A stretch of 17,233 nucleotides of DNA, taken from assembly GCF_000186865.1 (NCBI RefSeq), contig NW_008705584.1:297647-314879 (forward strand), in the 5' to 3' direction. Source of the DNA: Aureococcus anophagefferens (taxonomy: Eukaryota; Sar; Pelagophyceae; Pelagomonadales; Pelagomonadaceae). Every line of letters begins with the position of its first letter. Positions within the stretch are counted from its first letter, which is position 1. The notes below the pieces were generated by a model. The model ran no database searches. It was not told the DNA's origin and saw only the letters and a list, made by a program, of their open reading frames with translations. This document shows, piece by piece, positions 1-9,080 of this stretch. Position numbers and translations under genes: made by a program.

Positions 1-490
1 AGAGTATGCCCGCCGGATTACCGGGTAATGCCCGGGAGGCCTAGGTAACTACCGGCTATTGCCGGGTAATTACCGCAGAAGGGTAATTACCCGGTAATCA
101 GGGCGTCCGCGGACGGCTAGAGGCGGTATGGCGGCTCGAAAGGACCACCGCGAACCCGCGTGTCGACCGAATTCTCTTTTAGGTGGCTTCCACGCGACAA
201 CGCCGGCGGCGCGCTACGGCGCGGGGGCCGTCGCCCGGCGCGCCCGTCGCGACGTCGCGACGAGCAGCCGCTCGGTCGCGGTTTCGCCCCGCGCGTCGAC
301 CGCGACGCGAAACGCGACCGCGACGGGCCGCGACGCTCGGATCGTCAGCCACGTGTACTGGCGGCATTACCATTACCGGTAATTACCGGCGAAATTACTC
401 CGGCGGCTAGGCGAGAGTGCCGCGGTCATCGCCGCCTGCGACGGATGAGCGCGCGTCCCGCGCCACTGCGCGCGCGTCCCTATGGTTTAC
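1..490. repeat. GC-rich tract bounded by GGTAATTACC-type palindromes
   Basis: The left part (about 40-105) and right part (about 363-405) both carry clustered TTACCGG/GGTAATTACC motifs, for example GGGTAATTACCCGG near 80-95 and ACCGGTAATTACCGG near 372-387. The core between them (about 128-360) is extremely rich in CG dinucleotides and is open in several frames on both strands, as expected from base composition and not from coding. The arrangement resembles a small non-autonomous element with palindrome-rich ends, but I did not find a clean terminal inverted repeat or a target-site duplication. No gene is called here. Confidence 0.4.
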
Positions 491-614
491 GTTAAAATTG
501 AGGTCTGCTGGGGGTCCCTCCGCGTGGCCGGAGCCCGGAATCCCCGCCGCACTCGTCGGCGGGCGCCGGCGTCAATCAACCCGGGCGTGCCCGTGAGGAT
601 TGAAGCTATACAAC

Positions 615-2301
615 ATGGTCGTCTCCGCCTCGTCAATTCGCGACATGAGCACCGATGAAAAGCTGCCGCGTGCAGATTCCGATGGATCACTGGCGTCCAT
701 CGACGACGCAACGAACCACGCGGAGTACAAGGTGCGGCGGTCGCGCCTTATCGGCATGGTGAATTGGTGGCACGTCGCTATGACTTTTTACCCGCGCGGC
801 ACCTCGTGTCTGAAAAACAAGCCCGGCGAATTTCCGGCATTGCCAGCTCTCTATTTATAGGCACATCTTGGTGACTCTACTTTGCTATTTGGCCTCGCAA
901 ATCACATTTGATGTGTTGACAATTGGACCGAATGTGCCAATTGAGATTGCGCTGGGAGTCTTGCGGGAATTGCCCCCTGCTCTCTTGGACATGTCGTGGC
1001 GTTCAACTCTTCTAGGTCTTTGTCTTGTGTGGTATCTGGCACGGCACCACCATCCAGTTTACCTGGTTGACTTTGTGACCTTTGAGCCGCCAGAGAGCTG
1101 GCGATTGACTCATGATGAGCTGATGACCTGCATGCGGCGCCAACGATGTTTCACGGAAGAGAGTATCGCCTTCCTAAAGCGAATTCTTGACAAGTCTGGC
1201 ACTGGGCAGAGGACAGCGTGGCCGCCGGGGATCACGCGTTGCCTCCGAGACGAGTCGAAAACGGCGGATCAGTCAGTGGAAGCTGCGCGCAAGGAGTCTG
1301 AGACTGTGATATGTGACGTTGTTCAGAGTTGTCTACAGCGCACTGGAACTTTGCCGACCGAGGTTGACATCCTCATAGTGAACTGCAGCCTCTTCTCTCC
1401 GACACCGTCCCTTTGTGCCATGATAATGAATCGCTTCAAAATGTGCGAGAATGTTATGGCATACAATCTGAGCGGTATGGGCTGCTCCGCAAGTCTCATC
1501 GGGATCGAGCTTGCTCAGAATGTGCTGCGATCGCACCCGAATAAAGTTGCCCTCGTTGTTTCTACCGAAAACCTCACCCAAAATCTCTACCATGGAAATG
1601 AGCGCAGCATGCTCCTCCAAAACACGCTTTTCCGATGTGGGGGCGCCGCAATGCTTTTATCAAACAAGTGGCGCGATGGTCAACGAGCAAAATTTAAGCT
1701 GCTTCATGTTGTCCGTACCCAAAGCACGGGCGATGAAGCATACGACGCTGTTTACGAGTGTCAAGACAGCAGCGGCGAACATGGGGTCAAACTCGATCGA
1801 AACATTGTGAACATTGCAGGTCGTACCATGGAAAAGAACTTCACCGTCCTAGGGCCTTATGTTCTTCCTCTATCAGAGCAGATGCGTGTCGCATACACAC
1901 TTGCTAAGAAAAAACTCTGTAAGTATCTTTGCAGGGCCCTACGACTCCATAAGGAAGAAAGTCGGTCGATAATGACTGAGATTCTCTCCAGCTGGATCCC
2001 TGCCAAGATTCCTGCTTATGTCCCCGACTTCAAGCGCGGCATTGACCATTGGTGCATCCACGCGGGCGGCCGTGCTGTCGTTGATGGCGTTGCTAAGAAT
2101 CTCAAGCTGCAACCCGAGCACGCCGAGCCAAGTAAAGTTGCACTCTTCAATTATGGAAACACATCATCTTCTTCGATTTGGTATGAGATGGACTATGTTC
2201 GTAAGGTGCAAAACCCCAGGAAGGGGCATCGTATTCTCCAGGTCGCCTTTGGTAGTGGTTTCAAATGTAACTCTGCTGTCTGGCTCTGCCTTCATGAGTA
2301 G
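615..2301 (+). CDS. 3-ketoacyl-CoA synthase (FAE1 family, very-long-chain fatty acid elongase condensing enzyme)
   Basis: Condensing enzyme that joins malonyl-CoA to a long-chain acyl-CoA, the first step of very-long-chain fatty acid elongation at the ER membrane. The proposed model is join(615..766,861..2301), 530 aa, close to the usual ~500 aa. The 861-2301 reading frame has no ATG at its left end, whereas an open frame from ATG 615 joins it through a GT-AG intron (767-860, 94 nt; TATAG|G acceptor) and yields NWHILVTLLCYLAS, an N-terminal membrane segment. A second hydrophobic segment (STLLGLCLVWYLA) precedes HPVYLVDF, the usual family entry to the catalytic domain. The block VNCSLFSPTPSL is a family hallmark. 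The FAE1-type catalytic triad is visible as Cys in SGMGCSAS (about residue 259), His in CIHAGGRA (about 451) and Asn in YGNTSSSSIWYE (about 484). The C terminus GSGFKCNSAVW is typical and complete. ATG 645 is an alternative start. Family call is very secure; the first exon is less so. Confidence 0.9.
767..860 (+). other. Probable intron 1 of the 3-ketoacyl-CoA synthase gene
   Basis: Removal of 767-860 (starts GTGGCA, ends TTTATAG, next exon base G) joins the ATG-initiated frame at 615 to the synthase frame. An alternative donor at 806 gives a 55-nt intron in the same frame but leaves extra hydrophilic residues. The 94-nt version is preferred because it gives a continuous hydrophobic N-terminal segment. 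Confidence 0.55.
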
Positions 2302-2978
2302 CAGGGACTAGCCCTAATGGCTCTGCTTCAGACCTGTGGGCTAGGATAGGAGAAAGGGGCAACTATCAGAGTTCTTGTCAAGGCTCCCGGACTTTGGGGG
2401 CGCGCGCAACAAGTTATTAAATTTTCTTACTGTGCTCACCATCCGATTTTGTGGTATAGATTTTCAGGTGACTTTCCAAACTGATGTTCTGACTTCATAT
2501 TCATCTTTTTCCTCGCCAGTCACCTTCGTGGCGATAGCGACTGTTCAGTCGACTGTTTTGCCATCCGAATAGGGCGTATTCCAATCCAACACGCTAGTGC
2601 GCTAGCGGACCAGGAGTTAATTCATCTCCAAGAGCTCTGTGCGTGAGGTCTGAATTTTGAATGCTAGGCATATGCTCAGTCGGCACTGACGAAACATCGA
2701 GACTCTGCTCAAGACTACTTTCAAGACTCCACAAAGGTCCTATGGAAATCTGGCTGAGGTGGCCCCGCGAAGGGTGACTCTCAGCCTGGATCGCCAGCCT
2801 GGATCAGCCAGCCAGCTGCCAGCCAACCCATGCCTAGCAGCTACTCCCTCCCACTTGACCTACTGTGCAAGCAGCCAAAATCTGATCAGCCAGCGCGCTA
2901 GGTGCCATTTAAACACTAAGTGGCGCGATCGGCGTCGATTCGCACGCAGAAATTACCCATTCCGTGGTGTGTTTCTAG
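2302..2978. other. Intergenic region downstream of the synthase
   Basis: No supported gene. The tract is less GC-rich than its surroundings and holds only short open frames without recognisable protein character. A short direct repeat (CAGCCTGGATC, twice around 2782-2805) is followed by several CAGCCAG-type words up to about 2900. The 3' UTR and polyadenylation site of the synthase should lie at its left end, but I cannot place them precisely. Confidence 0.5.
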
Positions 2979-3297
2979 GTTCCATTTTACCGTAAAAACC
3001 TTGCCGCTCCAGAGGCGAGTTTTTCGAGTTTGACTTTGCCGGTGATTTGCCGCCGGCGAGTCTGCCGCCGCCCGAGCCGGTTTTCCGGCGGCCGAGAGGC
3101 CCCTCAAGCCGTCGCGTCCCGCGCCTACTACGCGGCTAGGTTGCGTCTTACCGTAAAAACTTTGCCGCTCCAGAGGCGAGTTTTTCGAGTTTTACTTTGC
3201 CGATGATTTGCGGCCGGCGAGTTTGCCGCCGGGCCGGTTTTCCGGCGGCCGAGAGGCCCTTCAAGCCGTGGCGTCCCGCGTACTACGCGGCGCGCGT
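2979..3297. repeat. Tandem duplication, two ~157-bp units
   Basis: Unit 1 (about 2979-3135) and unit 2 (about 3140-3297) align along nearly their whole length. Both contain TTACCGTAAAAAC, then GCCGCTCCAGAGGCGAGTTT, then CCGGTTTTCCGGCGGCCGAG, and end in TACTACGCGGC. The period is about 161 bp. Differences are scattered substitutions and small indels, so the duplication is not recent. No protein-like frame is shared. Unit 2 runs directly into the next repeat block. Confidence 0.8.
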
Positions 3298-3793
3298 GAC
3301 GCGCGGAAATGACCGAAATAAGCTCTGCTTTATTGGCGCGGATATTACGGCGCTTCGCGGTTCCTCCTGCGATGACGGCGCTGGTTGTGTGAGGGGCTTG
3401 GCAGCCAATTTATCGTAGTTTGCTTCAAGTTGAGGTACAACTTTACTTCAATGTACCACGGAAACTCGCCGTTTCCCCAAGTAGCGGCGCCGGCAAATCG
3501 AGCTGCGGCAAACGCAAAAACTCGCGACGACTCCGGCAAAGCAAACAAACTCGCACTCGCCGGCGAATTCCCGCAGTAAACTTTGAAACGCAACCTAGCT
3601 ACGCGGCGCGCGTGACGCGCGGAAATGACCAAATAAACTCGGCTTCATTGGCGTGGATATTACGGCGCTTCGCGGCCCCTCCTGTGAGGACGGCGCTGGT
3701 TGTATTTGGGGCTTGGCAGCCAATTTATCGCAGTTTACTTCAAGTTACAGTGCAACTTGACTTAAATTTACCGCGGTAACTCGCCGTTTTCTA
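3286..3793. repeat. Direct duplication of a ~195-bp block, copies ~311 bp apart
   Basis: Copy 1 (about 3286-3480) and copy 2 (about 3597-3793) share TACGCGGCGCGCGTGACGCG, GGATATTACGGCGCTTCGCG, GGGGCTTGGCAGCCAATTTA, TTCAAGTT and AACTCGCCGTTT in the same order. The spacer (about 3481-3596) contains the reverse complement of the GCTAGGTTGCG word found at 3134-3144, so part of the upstream unit recurs here in inverted orientation. This indicates nested or rearranged copies of one element family. Confidence 0.75.
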
Positions 3794-3916
3794 ATCAAAG
3801 TTTACCACCCCGTACCCTGGAGCTCGAGGTCACTCGATCCTCGAGGCAAATCCACTCGTCCGAGCAGGAACATAGAACCTTCAATGAGTGGTTTTAAAGC
3901 GAGCTTACTACTTCAA

Positions 3917-4238
3917 TCCTACTTCAATAAATTGACCGTCGCGTTTTGCTAACTTTCGAGACGGGGTCCTCCAATCAAACTCACCGGCCGCGGTGAGCTC
4001 ACGGCGCCCGTCGTCGGAAGCGGTTCCTGTTGAAAGTAAGCAAAACCTTACCGATGGCGACGCGCGGTGGAAAATTCCAGAGTGCTGGCGGGACGAAAGC
4101 CATAAATCTCACAGAAAAAAGTGCCAGTTAAATTCGACGGCCTGTCCCACGCGATCAAACGCGTCGATTTCTGAGGGGCGGGAACAACGCGGGTCAAAGT
4201 GCCCTATTCGCCTCCCCCATGCTCAGGCCGACTCCAGG
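3917..4238 (+). repeat. Dispersed repeat, copy A (~320 bp)
   Basis: This aligns over its length with 9953-10270 in the same orientation. Shared words in order include CCTACTTCAATAAATT, ACGGCGCCCG, GTCGGAAGCGGTT, TTACCGATGGCGACGCG, TTCCAGAGTGCTGGCGGGAC, GTTAAATTCGA, CACGCGATCAAACGCGTCG and TTTCTGAGGGG. By eye, identity is roughly four bases in five. No shared reading frame is kept, so it behaves like a non-coding interspersed element. It ends about 100 bp before the start of the next gene and may contribute to its promoter region. Confidence 0.8.
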
Positions 4239-4270
4239 CGAGCGAAGCGCGCCGGCCGGCCGTGGGGTGT

Positions 4271-4306
4271 GTTAAAATTGCGGATCTGCAAATTTGGATC
4301 TGCAAA
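4271..4306 (+). promoter_or_regulatory. Candidate promoter-proximal motif and 11-bp direct repeat
   Basis: GTTAAAATTG at 4271-4280 is identical to 491-500, which lies 124 bp before the ATG of the synthase gene, and in both places a closely similar GGTCTGC/GGATCTGC word follows. Here GGATCTGCAAA occurs twice (4282-4292 and 4296-4306), 66-30 bp before ATG 4337. It could be a core-promoter or 5' UTR element, or shared repeat debris. Confidence 0.35.
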
Positions 4307-4336
4307 AAAATCCCGTTACCGCATAGCGTTGTGCTG

Positions 4337-5821
4337 ATGCGTTTCAGCGGAGACCCAGCGCAGGGCTGGTCTTCTGATTTCGTTTACGCGAAGTCTTTAC
4401 GAGTAGCATCGCCGGGACCAAGATCTCGGACGCCAAAGGCAACGCAACACTCTGACGAATGGCTCCACAGGTCGACGCGTAGCCTCGGGATGCGTTCGTT
4501 TTCTGGCTCCCTCACACCCAAGGATCAGGAAGACCTCCATCGGCGACTAGCAATCGCAGGGAGAGAATTCAACAAAGGATACATCACTGAGGACGTGTAC
4601 CACAAATATGTTGACGCACTTCTCCATGGCAAAGAAAATATGTTAGTGACTGCCCCACAAACCAGGCCTCACTCAGCACCACACTCTTGCCATACGCCAG
4701 CGCCGAAACAGGAGGATGAGTTCGCTCGACCTGCACTTGCCAAGACGCTACCACGACGTGCACCTATCTATGATGAATCCAAATACCAGCAGTCAGTACG
4801 TGCGCGATCAGCACGAGAGCGCTCGAGAGCGCTAGCCTGGATGGAGAAAGTTGTGCGGCGTGACCATTCGGGTAACGTGAACGGTGGGGCACGCTCGCAA
4901 GCTTGTAACGAGGTATCTGCGGCAAACGAGGTTCTTGTGAAAGGCGCTCCTCGAGGAACACCAAAAGCTGCTATCAAGGAGCTTATGCTGAATTTCGGTA
5001 CCGTTACCTCCATCAAGGCCATCGAGATCGACGGCAAGGAAATGTGTTTCACGGCGAGCTTTCCTCATTTGGAACATGCATCGCTTGCTGTTCGCGCAGC
5101 CAAGGTAACTCTAAACGTGGCTGTCATCATTTCTCCATTGCCAAGAGGGGGCGACCTAGCAACCTTGCGACGCATCTGCAGTCGTTGGGGTAAAGTCTCG
5201 TCGGTCAGACCTCATATTTCTAGTCAGTCAGCCGTGGTTACTTTTGAGACAGAGGCTGGGGCGAAGAAGGCAGTTGGTAAACACACCATCGAGGCCTCGG
5301 CAGAATTACATGTGACTGGGATTCCTGCTGATGCCAAGGAAGAGCACATTCGTGGCGCCTTTGGCGGTCTGCGCGGCGGTGTCACCGGGGTCCTGTTTGA
5401 ACCAGTCCTAAACGAATCGTTTCAAAGTGCGATCGTCACGTTCTCCTCCTCACATCTTGCAGCCCGTGCAGCGGGAACCCGAGAGGTCGCAATAACAGGA
5501 CGTGGCGGTGCAGTCTCAGCTCTCGCCAAAGCTCAAGCCGGCGCATACAAAGGTCATACCGCACCTTGGCACTCAATGCTCAAGGAGCGTCCTTTTGCTA
5601 ATTACGAAATGCACTCATATCAGTTTGGTCACCAGCCTTGTTCCACACGTGAGTTCAAGCAGAGGGCTGCTGGAACATATGGAATTGAGCACCGCAGTAA
5701 AGACCTTGCAGGGTCTTGCGTGCGCTATACAACCAGGCGAGTGAGGGTGAGGGCCGTGGTATGTACAACAACACTTCAAGTGACTGCGTGTCCTTCAATA
5801 GTCACCATCATTTCTCCGTGA
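4337..5821 (+). CDS. Predicted RNA-binding protein with weak RRM-like repeats
   Basis: The frame is open well upstream (to 4199), but the first ATG is at 4337, giving 494 aa; ATG 4490 is a plausible alternative start. I do not recognise an orthologous family. The N-terminal third is rich in Arg, Ser and Pro and includes a charged stretch (LTPKDQEDLHRRLAIAG). From about residue 198 onward there are up to three successive RRM-like beta-alpha-beta units: NEVLVKGAPRGT...CFTASF (about 198-262), a second ending in SAVVTFETEAGAKKAV (about 264-320), and a third from AELHVTGIPADAKEEHIRGA to SAIVTFSS (about 322-375). The RNP1 aromatic residues are poorly conserved, so RNA binding is an inference. The region after about residue 470 (RVRAVVCTTTLQV) looks less protein-like and might follow an unrecognised splice site. 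It lies in the same orientation as the downstream helicase, 688 bp away. Confidence 0.6.
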   Translation: MRFSGDPAQGWSSDFVYAKSLRVASPGPRSRTPKATQHSDEWLHRSTRSLGMRSFSGSLTPKDQEDLHRRLAIAGREFNKGYITEDVYHKYVDALLHGKENMLVTAPQTRPHSAPHSCHTPAPKQEDEFARPALAKTLPRRAPIYDESKYQQSVRARSARERSRALAWMEKVVRRDHSGNVNGGARSQACNEVSAANEVLVKGAPRGTPKAAIKELMLNFGTVTSIKAIEIDGKEMCFTASFPHLEHASLAVRAAKVTLNVAVIISPLPRGGDLATLRRICSRWGKVSSVRPHISSQSAVVTFETEAGAKKAVGKHTIEASAELHVTGIPADAKEEHIRGAFGGLRGGVTGVLFEPVLNESFQSAIVTFSSSHLAARAAGTREVAITGRGGAVSALAKAQAGAYKGHTAPWHSMLKERPFANYEMHSYQFGHQPCSTREFKQRAAGTYGIEHRSKDLAGSCVRYTTRRVRVRAVVCTTTLQVTACPSIVTIISP

Positions 5822-6509
5822 TTCTGGCCCCGGTAACAACAATATTTGAAATTATACGTATACCTAATTTTGTGTGTACCACGAGCGCACCCGGCATCTA
5901 TATCATCGACTCTCCTCCATGGATTTGTGTGAGGAACCTGCCATGGAGTCTGAACCCCTGCCATGGAGTCTGCAAGGGAGGATAGCATGGTCCCGAGACA
6001 GGGCAGCATAGCCCAAGGCACAGAGCATAGCCTCCCAAGGTAGCTTGGCTATCGCCGAGCGCACTTCGATTATGCTTCCGCGTGGCCAGACAGCGCAGGT
6101 GGCAGACTTGGCGGCAGGAGCTTGCTCGGGGCGCCAAGCCCCCACGCAATCGAAACGGTTCCCCCTCCCCCCACGGACATCGTATGGCTGGGAGCAGATG
6201 ACACGGCTCGAGGAGGAGACGCAGGGGGCCCGTTCATAGCTCGCGCTGCGCCTTTCCTGTAGTTCGCACGTAGAGTGAAAACTTCGGAAGCGTAGCAGAG
6301 CAGAAGTCCCCGCTGCGGTGCCGGAAACCGAAAATTGAAAGCACCGTCACGGCAAGGCAAGCACCGTCACGGTCAAAGAACTTCACCACCACCAGCCCCA
6401 TGCGGCCCTGCGCGGCGATCGGGGCCGCCGATTCGGTAGGAGAGCCCGCGATGCGGAATTTGAGGTAATTATCTTCTGTCCGAGCTTCGTTTCCGCCCTA
6501 CTGAAGTAT
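5822..6509. other. Intergenic region upstream of the RNA helicase
   Basis: No supported gene. Two short direct repeats occur, each with a 20-bp period: CTGCCATGGAGTCTG at 5938-5952 and 5958-5972, and GCACCGTCACGG at 6341-6352 and 6361-6372. The stretch 6140-6180 is rich in C and A. The right end must contain the helicase promoter; I see no unambiguous TATA box. Confidence 0.5.
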
Positions 6510-9080
6510 ATGCGCTTTTGGGCGATGGGGAAGTGCGGTGGTTTTCAGGGGCTCGGGCTCGACGCAAGCCTTCTGAAGGGCGTTTTGGCCATGTACAGCC
6601 AGCCGACGCCTGTTCAGCGAGAAGTTTTGCCAGTGGCGCTTTCTGGGCGGGACGTCGCATGCATGGCTCGCACGGGAGCTGGAAAGACGGCGAGTTTCTT
6701 GATTCCTGTATTGCAGGTGGTTTGCCAGGCGTTTCGAGCTGACGGCAATGAAGACCCCGTGGCATGCATCCTTTCTCCAACGCGTGAGCTGGCGTTACAA
6801 ACATACAGATTTGCTTCAAAAATGTCCAAGTTTTGCTTGGGCATGGACGGTAGACAGTTTTCTCAAGCTGCTTTAGTGGGCGGTGAAGCCGTTGAGGCGC
6901 AATTCGATACACTGTCTCGGAGACCAGCAACCTTGATCGCGACGCCTGGGCGGCTAGCACATCTCTTGCAGGAAGCGCCTCTATCTTTGATCACTTTGGC
7001 CCGGTGCCGAGTTGCTGTCTTCGATGAGGCAGACCGGCTCTTTGAGATGGGATTTGCCCTACAACTGCGCTTACTGCTAGATGCGATGCCAGAGATCACG
7101 CGACAGACGCTTCTCTTTAGTGCAACAATGCCAAGGCTACTAGCACAGTTTGCCCGTGCGGGGCTTCGTGACAATGTTGCTCTCGTCCGCCTCGAGGCAG
7201 AGGCGAGGCTCAGTGAGACCTTACGACTCGCTTTCTTCACGACACGCACAGCGGAGAAACCAGCAGCGCTGTGCGCAGCAATTCGAAACATAATACCAAA
7301 TTCGAACGAGCTCACTATTGTTTTTGTGGCGACACGGCACCATTGTGAACTGATTCTTGCAGTTGTGACCGCGGCCTTTCCGAGCCAGCCAGCTGCAGCC
7401 ATCTACGGGGCGATGGATCAGGAGGCACGGACAACACACATGCGTGATTTCAGGCGTGGTGTTACAAGAATGTTGATTGTGACTGATGTGGCAGCTCGAG
7501 GGTTGGATGTGCCGCTCGTCGACAATGTGATCAACTATCATATGGCGCCTGCTTCCCGACTTTTTGTACATCGTTGTGGTCGTGCGGCTCGACAAGGTCG
7601 ACCTGGTGTTGCGCTCTCGCTTGTTGACCCAGAAGAACTCCCGTATATGCTAGACCTACACACTCTCTTGGACCGGGTTCCGGCAGATGCGTGCGGCCCC
7701 CAACCCCAGGAACGCCAAGATGATCACACTATTAAGGTATCACTCCCGTCGGCGCTGCTCTCTTACACTCGTGCGGAGGGGTGGACGCCTGATGGAATCC
7801 ACTATGGCAATATACGACAGGCGTTACTCGACTTAGAGGCCAGGACTCTGGCAGTTGCGTCTCAAAATGATGGCGGGTTGCTCTTGGCGCTGACTCGTGT
7901 TGCCGATAATGCAATGCAGCAATACCGCAAGACAAGGCCTGCCGCCTCGAAGCGTGCTGCCACCCACGCGAAAATTATAAGACTCACTGAGCTGCACCCG
8001 CTCTTCTTGGGAACCATTCGCTCGGCTATCTCTACTGATGAGACCGCTTCGGCGCACTTCCTGGACAGAGATAATTGTGTCCTTAGGGCTCGCCTGAGCT
8101 CCTACCGGCCGAATCAGTCTATTCTCGAGATGAAGCTCACCACGGCGAAGGACGAAAGTGCTTGCCAAGAAGCTGCAAAGGTTTTTCGAGATGCAGTCAT
8201 TCGAAAGAAAGCTCTGCAGGATGGGCGTGCCAAATCTCAAGCTCTCGCTCTCCAGGCTAAGGAGCATGGTAGCAACACTGCCATGAACACAGTACGCCTT
8301 GTCGAGGAGCCACTTGACGATACGATGGTCAACGAGGGAACCCACGATGTGCGTCCTAAGCGCCGCATCTCTAAAGCAGAGCGCAAGGCGCTCAAGTCCG
8401 GTGATAGATATGACGCAAATCATGATCAAAGTTCAAAGCTGGAGTCTTTCCGGGCGGACGCTTACATCGAGTACGGGAATACACGTGCAGCGGAAATAGA
8501 TGAGCTTCTCGATGACCATCGACAAAAGGATGACTCTGCCTCAGGTGCGGGCACTTCCATGCTCGAGTCCGCACTTCTTGACATAGCCCCAGACGACGCT
8601 TTGGACATGATAAGGAAGCGTAGTATGTATCGCTGGGATTCACGGAAACGGAAATATATTCAATCGACTGTAGCTGACCTGCTCGACGGTACCAAGCAGC
8701 GTGGTAACAAGAAGCTCAAAACGGAGTCGGGTAAAACCGTTTCTGGGGCTGTCGCTGCTGCCTCCTCTGGAGAAATGTATCGAAGGTGGTACGACAAGAA
8801 CCGCAGGGGGGCCACCCATACCCTAGATGATGCTATGCAGCAGAACTTAGAAAGGAAATGCGACCACCGCAGTCGTGCCAAGGTCGGAAAGAAAAAGTCA
8901 AAACCTGCTGGTTCTAGAATCAGTAAAGTCAGCAATACCCCGCGACCAAATAATGAGCTCAAGTCCGCTGTCCAGATTGCGAAGCAGCGAAAGGAGACAG
9001 TGGCCCTCAATCAGAAAAACATGCCTCGGGCAAAACGCCGTGCATTCGTCTTCGGGAAAGCTCGCGGCAGTACAATATGA
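6510..9080 (+). CDS. DEAD-box ATP-dependent RNA helicase, Dbp10/DDX54 type
   Basis: RNA helicase of the nucleolar Dbp10/DDX54 group, which acts in large ribosomal subunit assembly. The frame is 856 aa with no intron, starting at ATG 6510. All core motifs are present: GGFQGLGL and PTPVQ (Q motif, residues 10-36), ARTGAGKT (53-60), PTRELALQ (90-97), TPGR (145-148), DEAD (172-175), SAT (204-206), VATRHH in the second RecA domain (273-278), TDVAARGLD (325-333) and HRCGRAARQGR (354-364). The last is a variant of the common HRxGRTGR form, with Ala-Ala replacing Thr-Gly. The long C-terminal extension contains RWDSRKRKYI (708-717) and MYRRWYDKNRR (756-766), which match the DBP10 C-terminal domain style, followed by a Lys/Arg-rich tail. 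The N terminus is short: almost no sequence precedes the Q motif, whereas the fungal and animal proteins have a longer leader. Family assignment is strong; the exact start is slightly less certain. Confidence 0.92.
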   Translation: MRFWAMGKCGGFQGLGLDASLLKGVLAMYSQPTPVQREVLPVALSGRDVACMARTGAGKTASFLIPVLQVVCQAFRADGNEDPVACILSPTRELALQTYRFASKMSKFCLGMDGRQFSQAALVGGEAVEAQFDTLSRRPATLIATPGRLAHLLQEAPLSLITLARCRVAVFDEADRLFEMGFALQLRLLLDAMPEITRQTLLFSATMPRLLAQFARAGLRDNVALVRLEAEARLSETLRLAFFTTRTAEKPAALCAAIRNIIPNSNELTIVFVATRHHCELILAVVTAAFPSQPAAAIYGAMDQEARTTHMRDFRRGVTRMLIVTDVAARGLDVPLVDNVINYHMAPASRLFVHRCGRAARQGRPGVALSLVDPEELPYMLDLHTLLDRVPADACGPQPQERQDDHTIKVSLPSALLSYTRAEGWTPDGIHYGNIRQALLDLEARTLAVASQNDGGLLLALTRVADNAMQQYRKTRPAASKRAATHAKIIRLTELHPLFLGTIRSAISTDETASAHFLDRDNCVLRARLSSYRPNQSILEMKLTTAKDESACQEAAKVFRDAVIRKKALQDGRAKSQALALQAKEHGSNTAMNTVRLVEEPLDDTMVNEGTHDVRPKRRISKAERKALKSGDRYDANHDQSSKLESFRADAYIEYGNTRAAEIDELLDDHRQKDDSASGAGTSMLESALLDIAPDDALDMIRKRSMYRWDSRKRKYIQSTVADLLDGTKQRGNKKLKTESGKTVSGAVAAASSGEMYRRWYDKNRRGATHTLDDAMQQNLERKCDHRSRAKVGKKKSKPAGSRISKVSNTPRPNNELKSAVQIAKQRKETVALNQKNMPRAKRRAFVFGKARGSTI

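Noticed and set aside
128..495. Overlapping open frames on both strands in the first 500 bases
   Set aside because: They are Arg/Ala-rich in every frame because of CpG-dense composition; no domain or conserved pattern is visible.
2979..3793. CRISPR-like array
   Set aside because: The repeats are long, few and divergent, without regular short repeats and unique spacers, and the window is eukaryotic.
6863..7402. 179-codon minus-strand open frame antisense to the helicase
   Set aside because: It is a shadow of the helicase coding sequence, Ser/Ala/Arg-rich with no independent support. The same applies to the antisense frame at 7833-8429.
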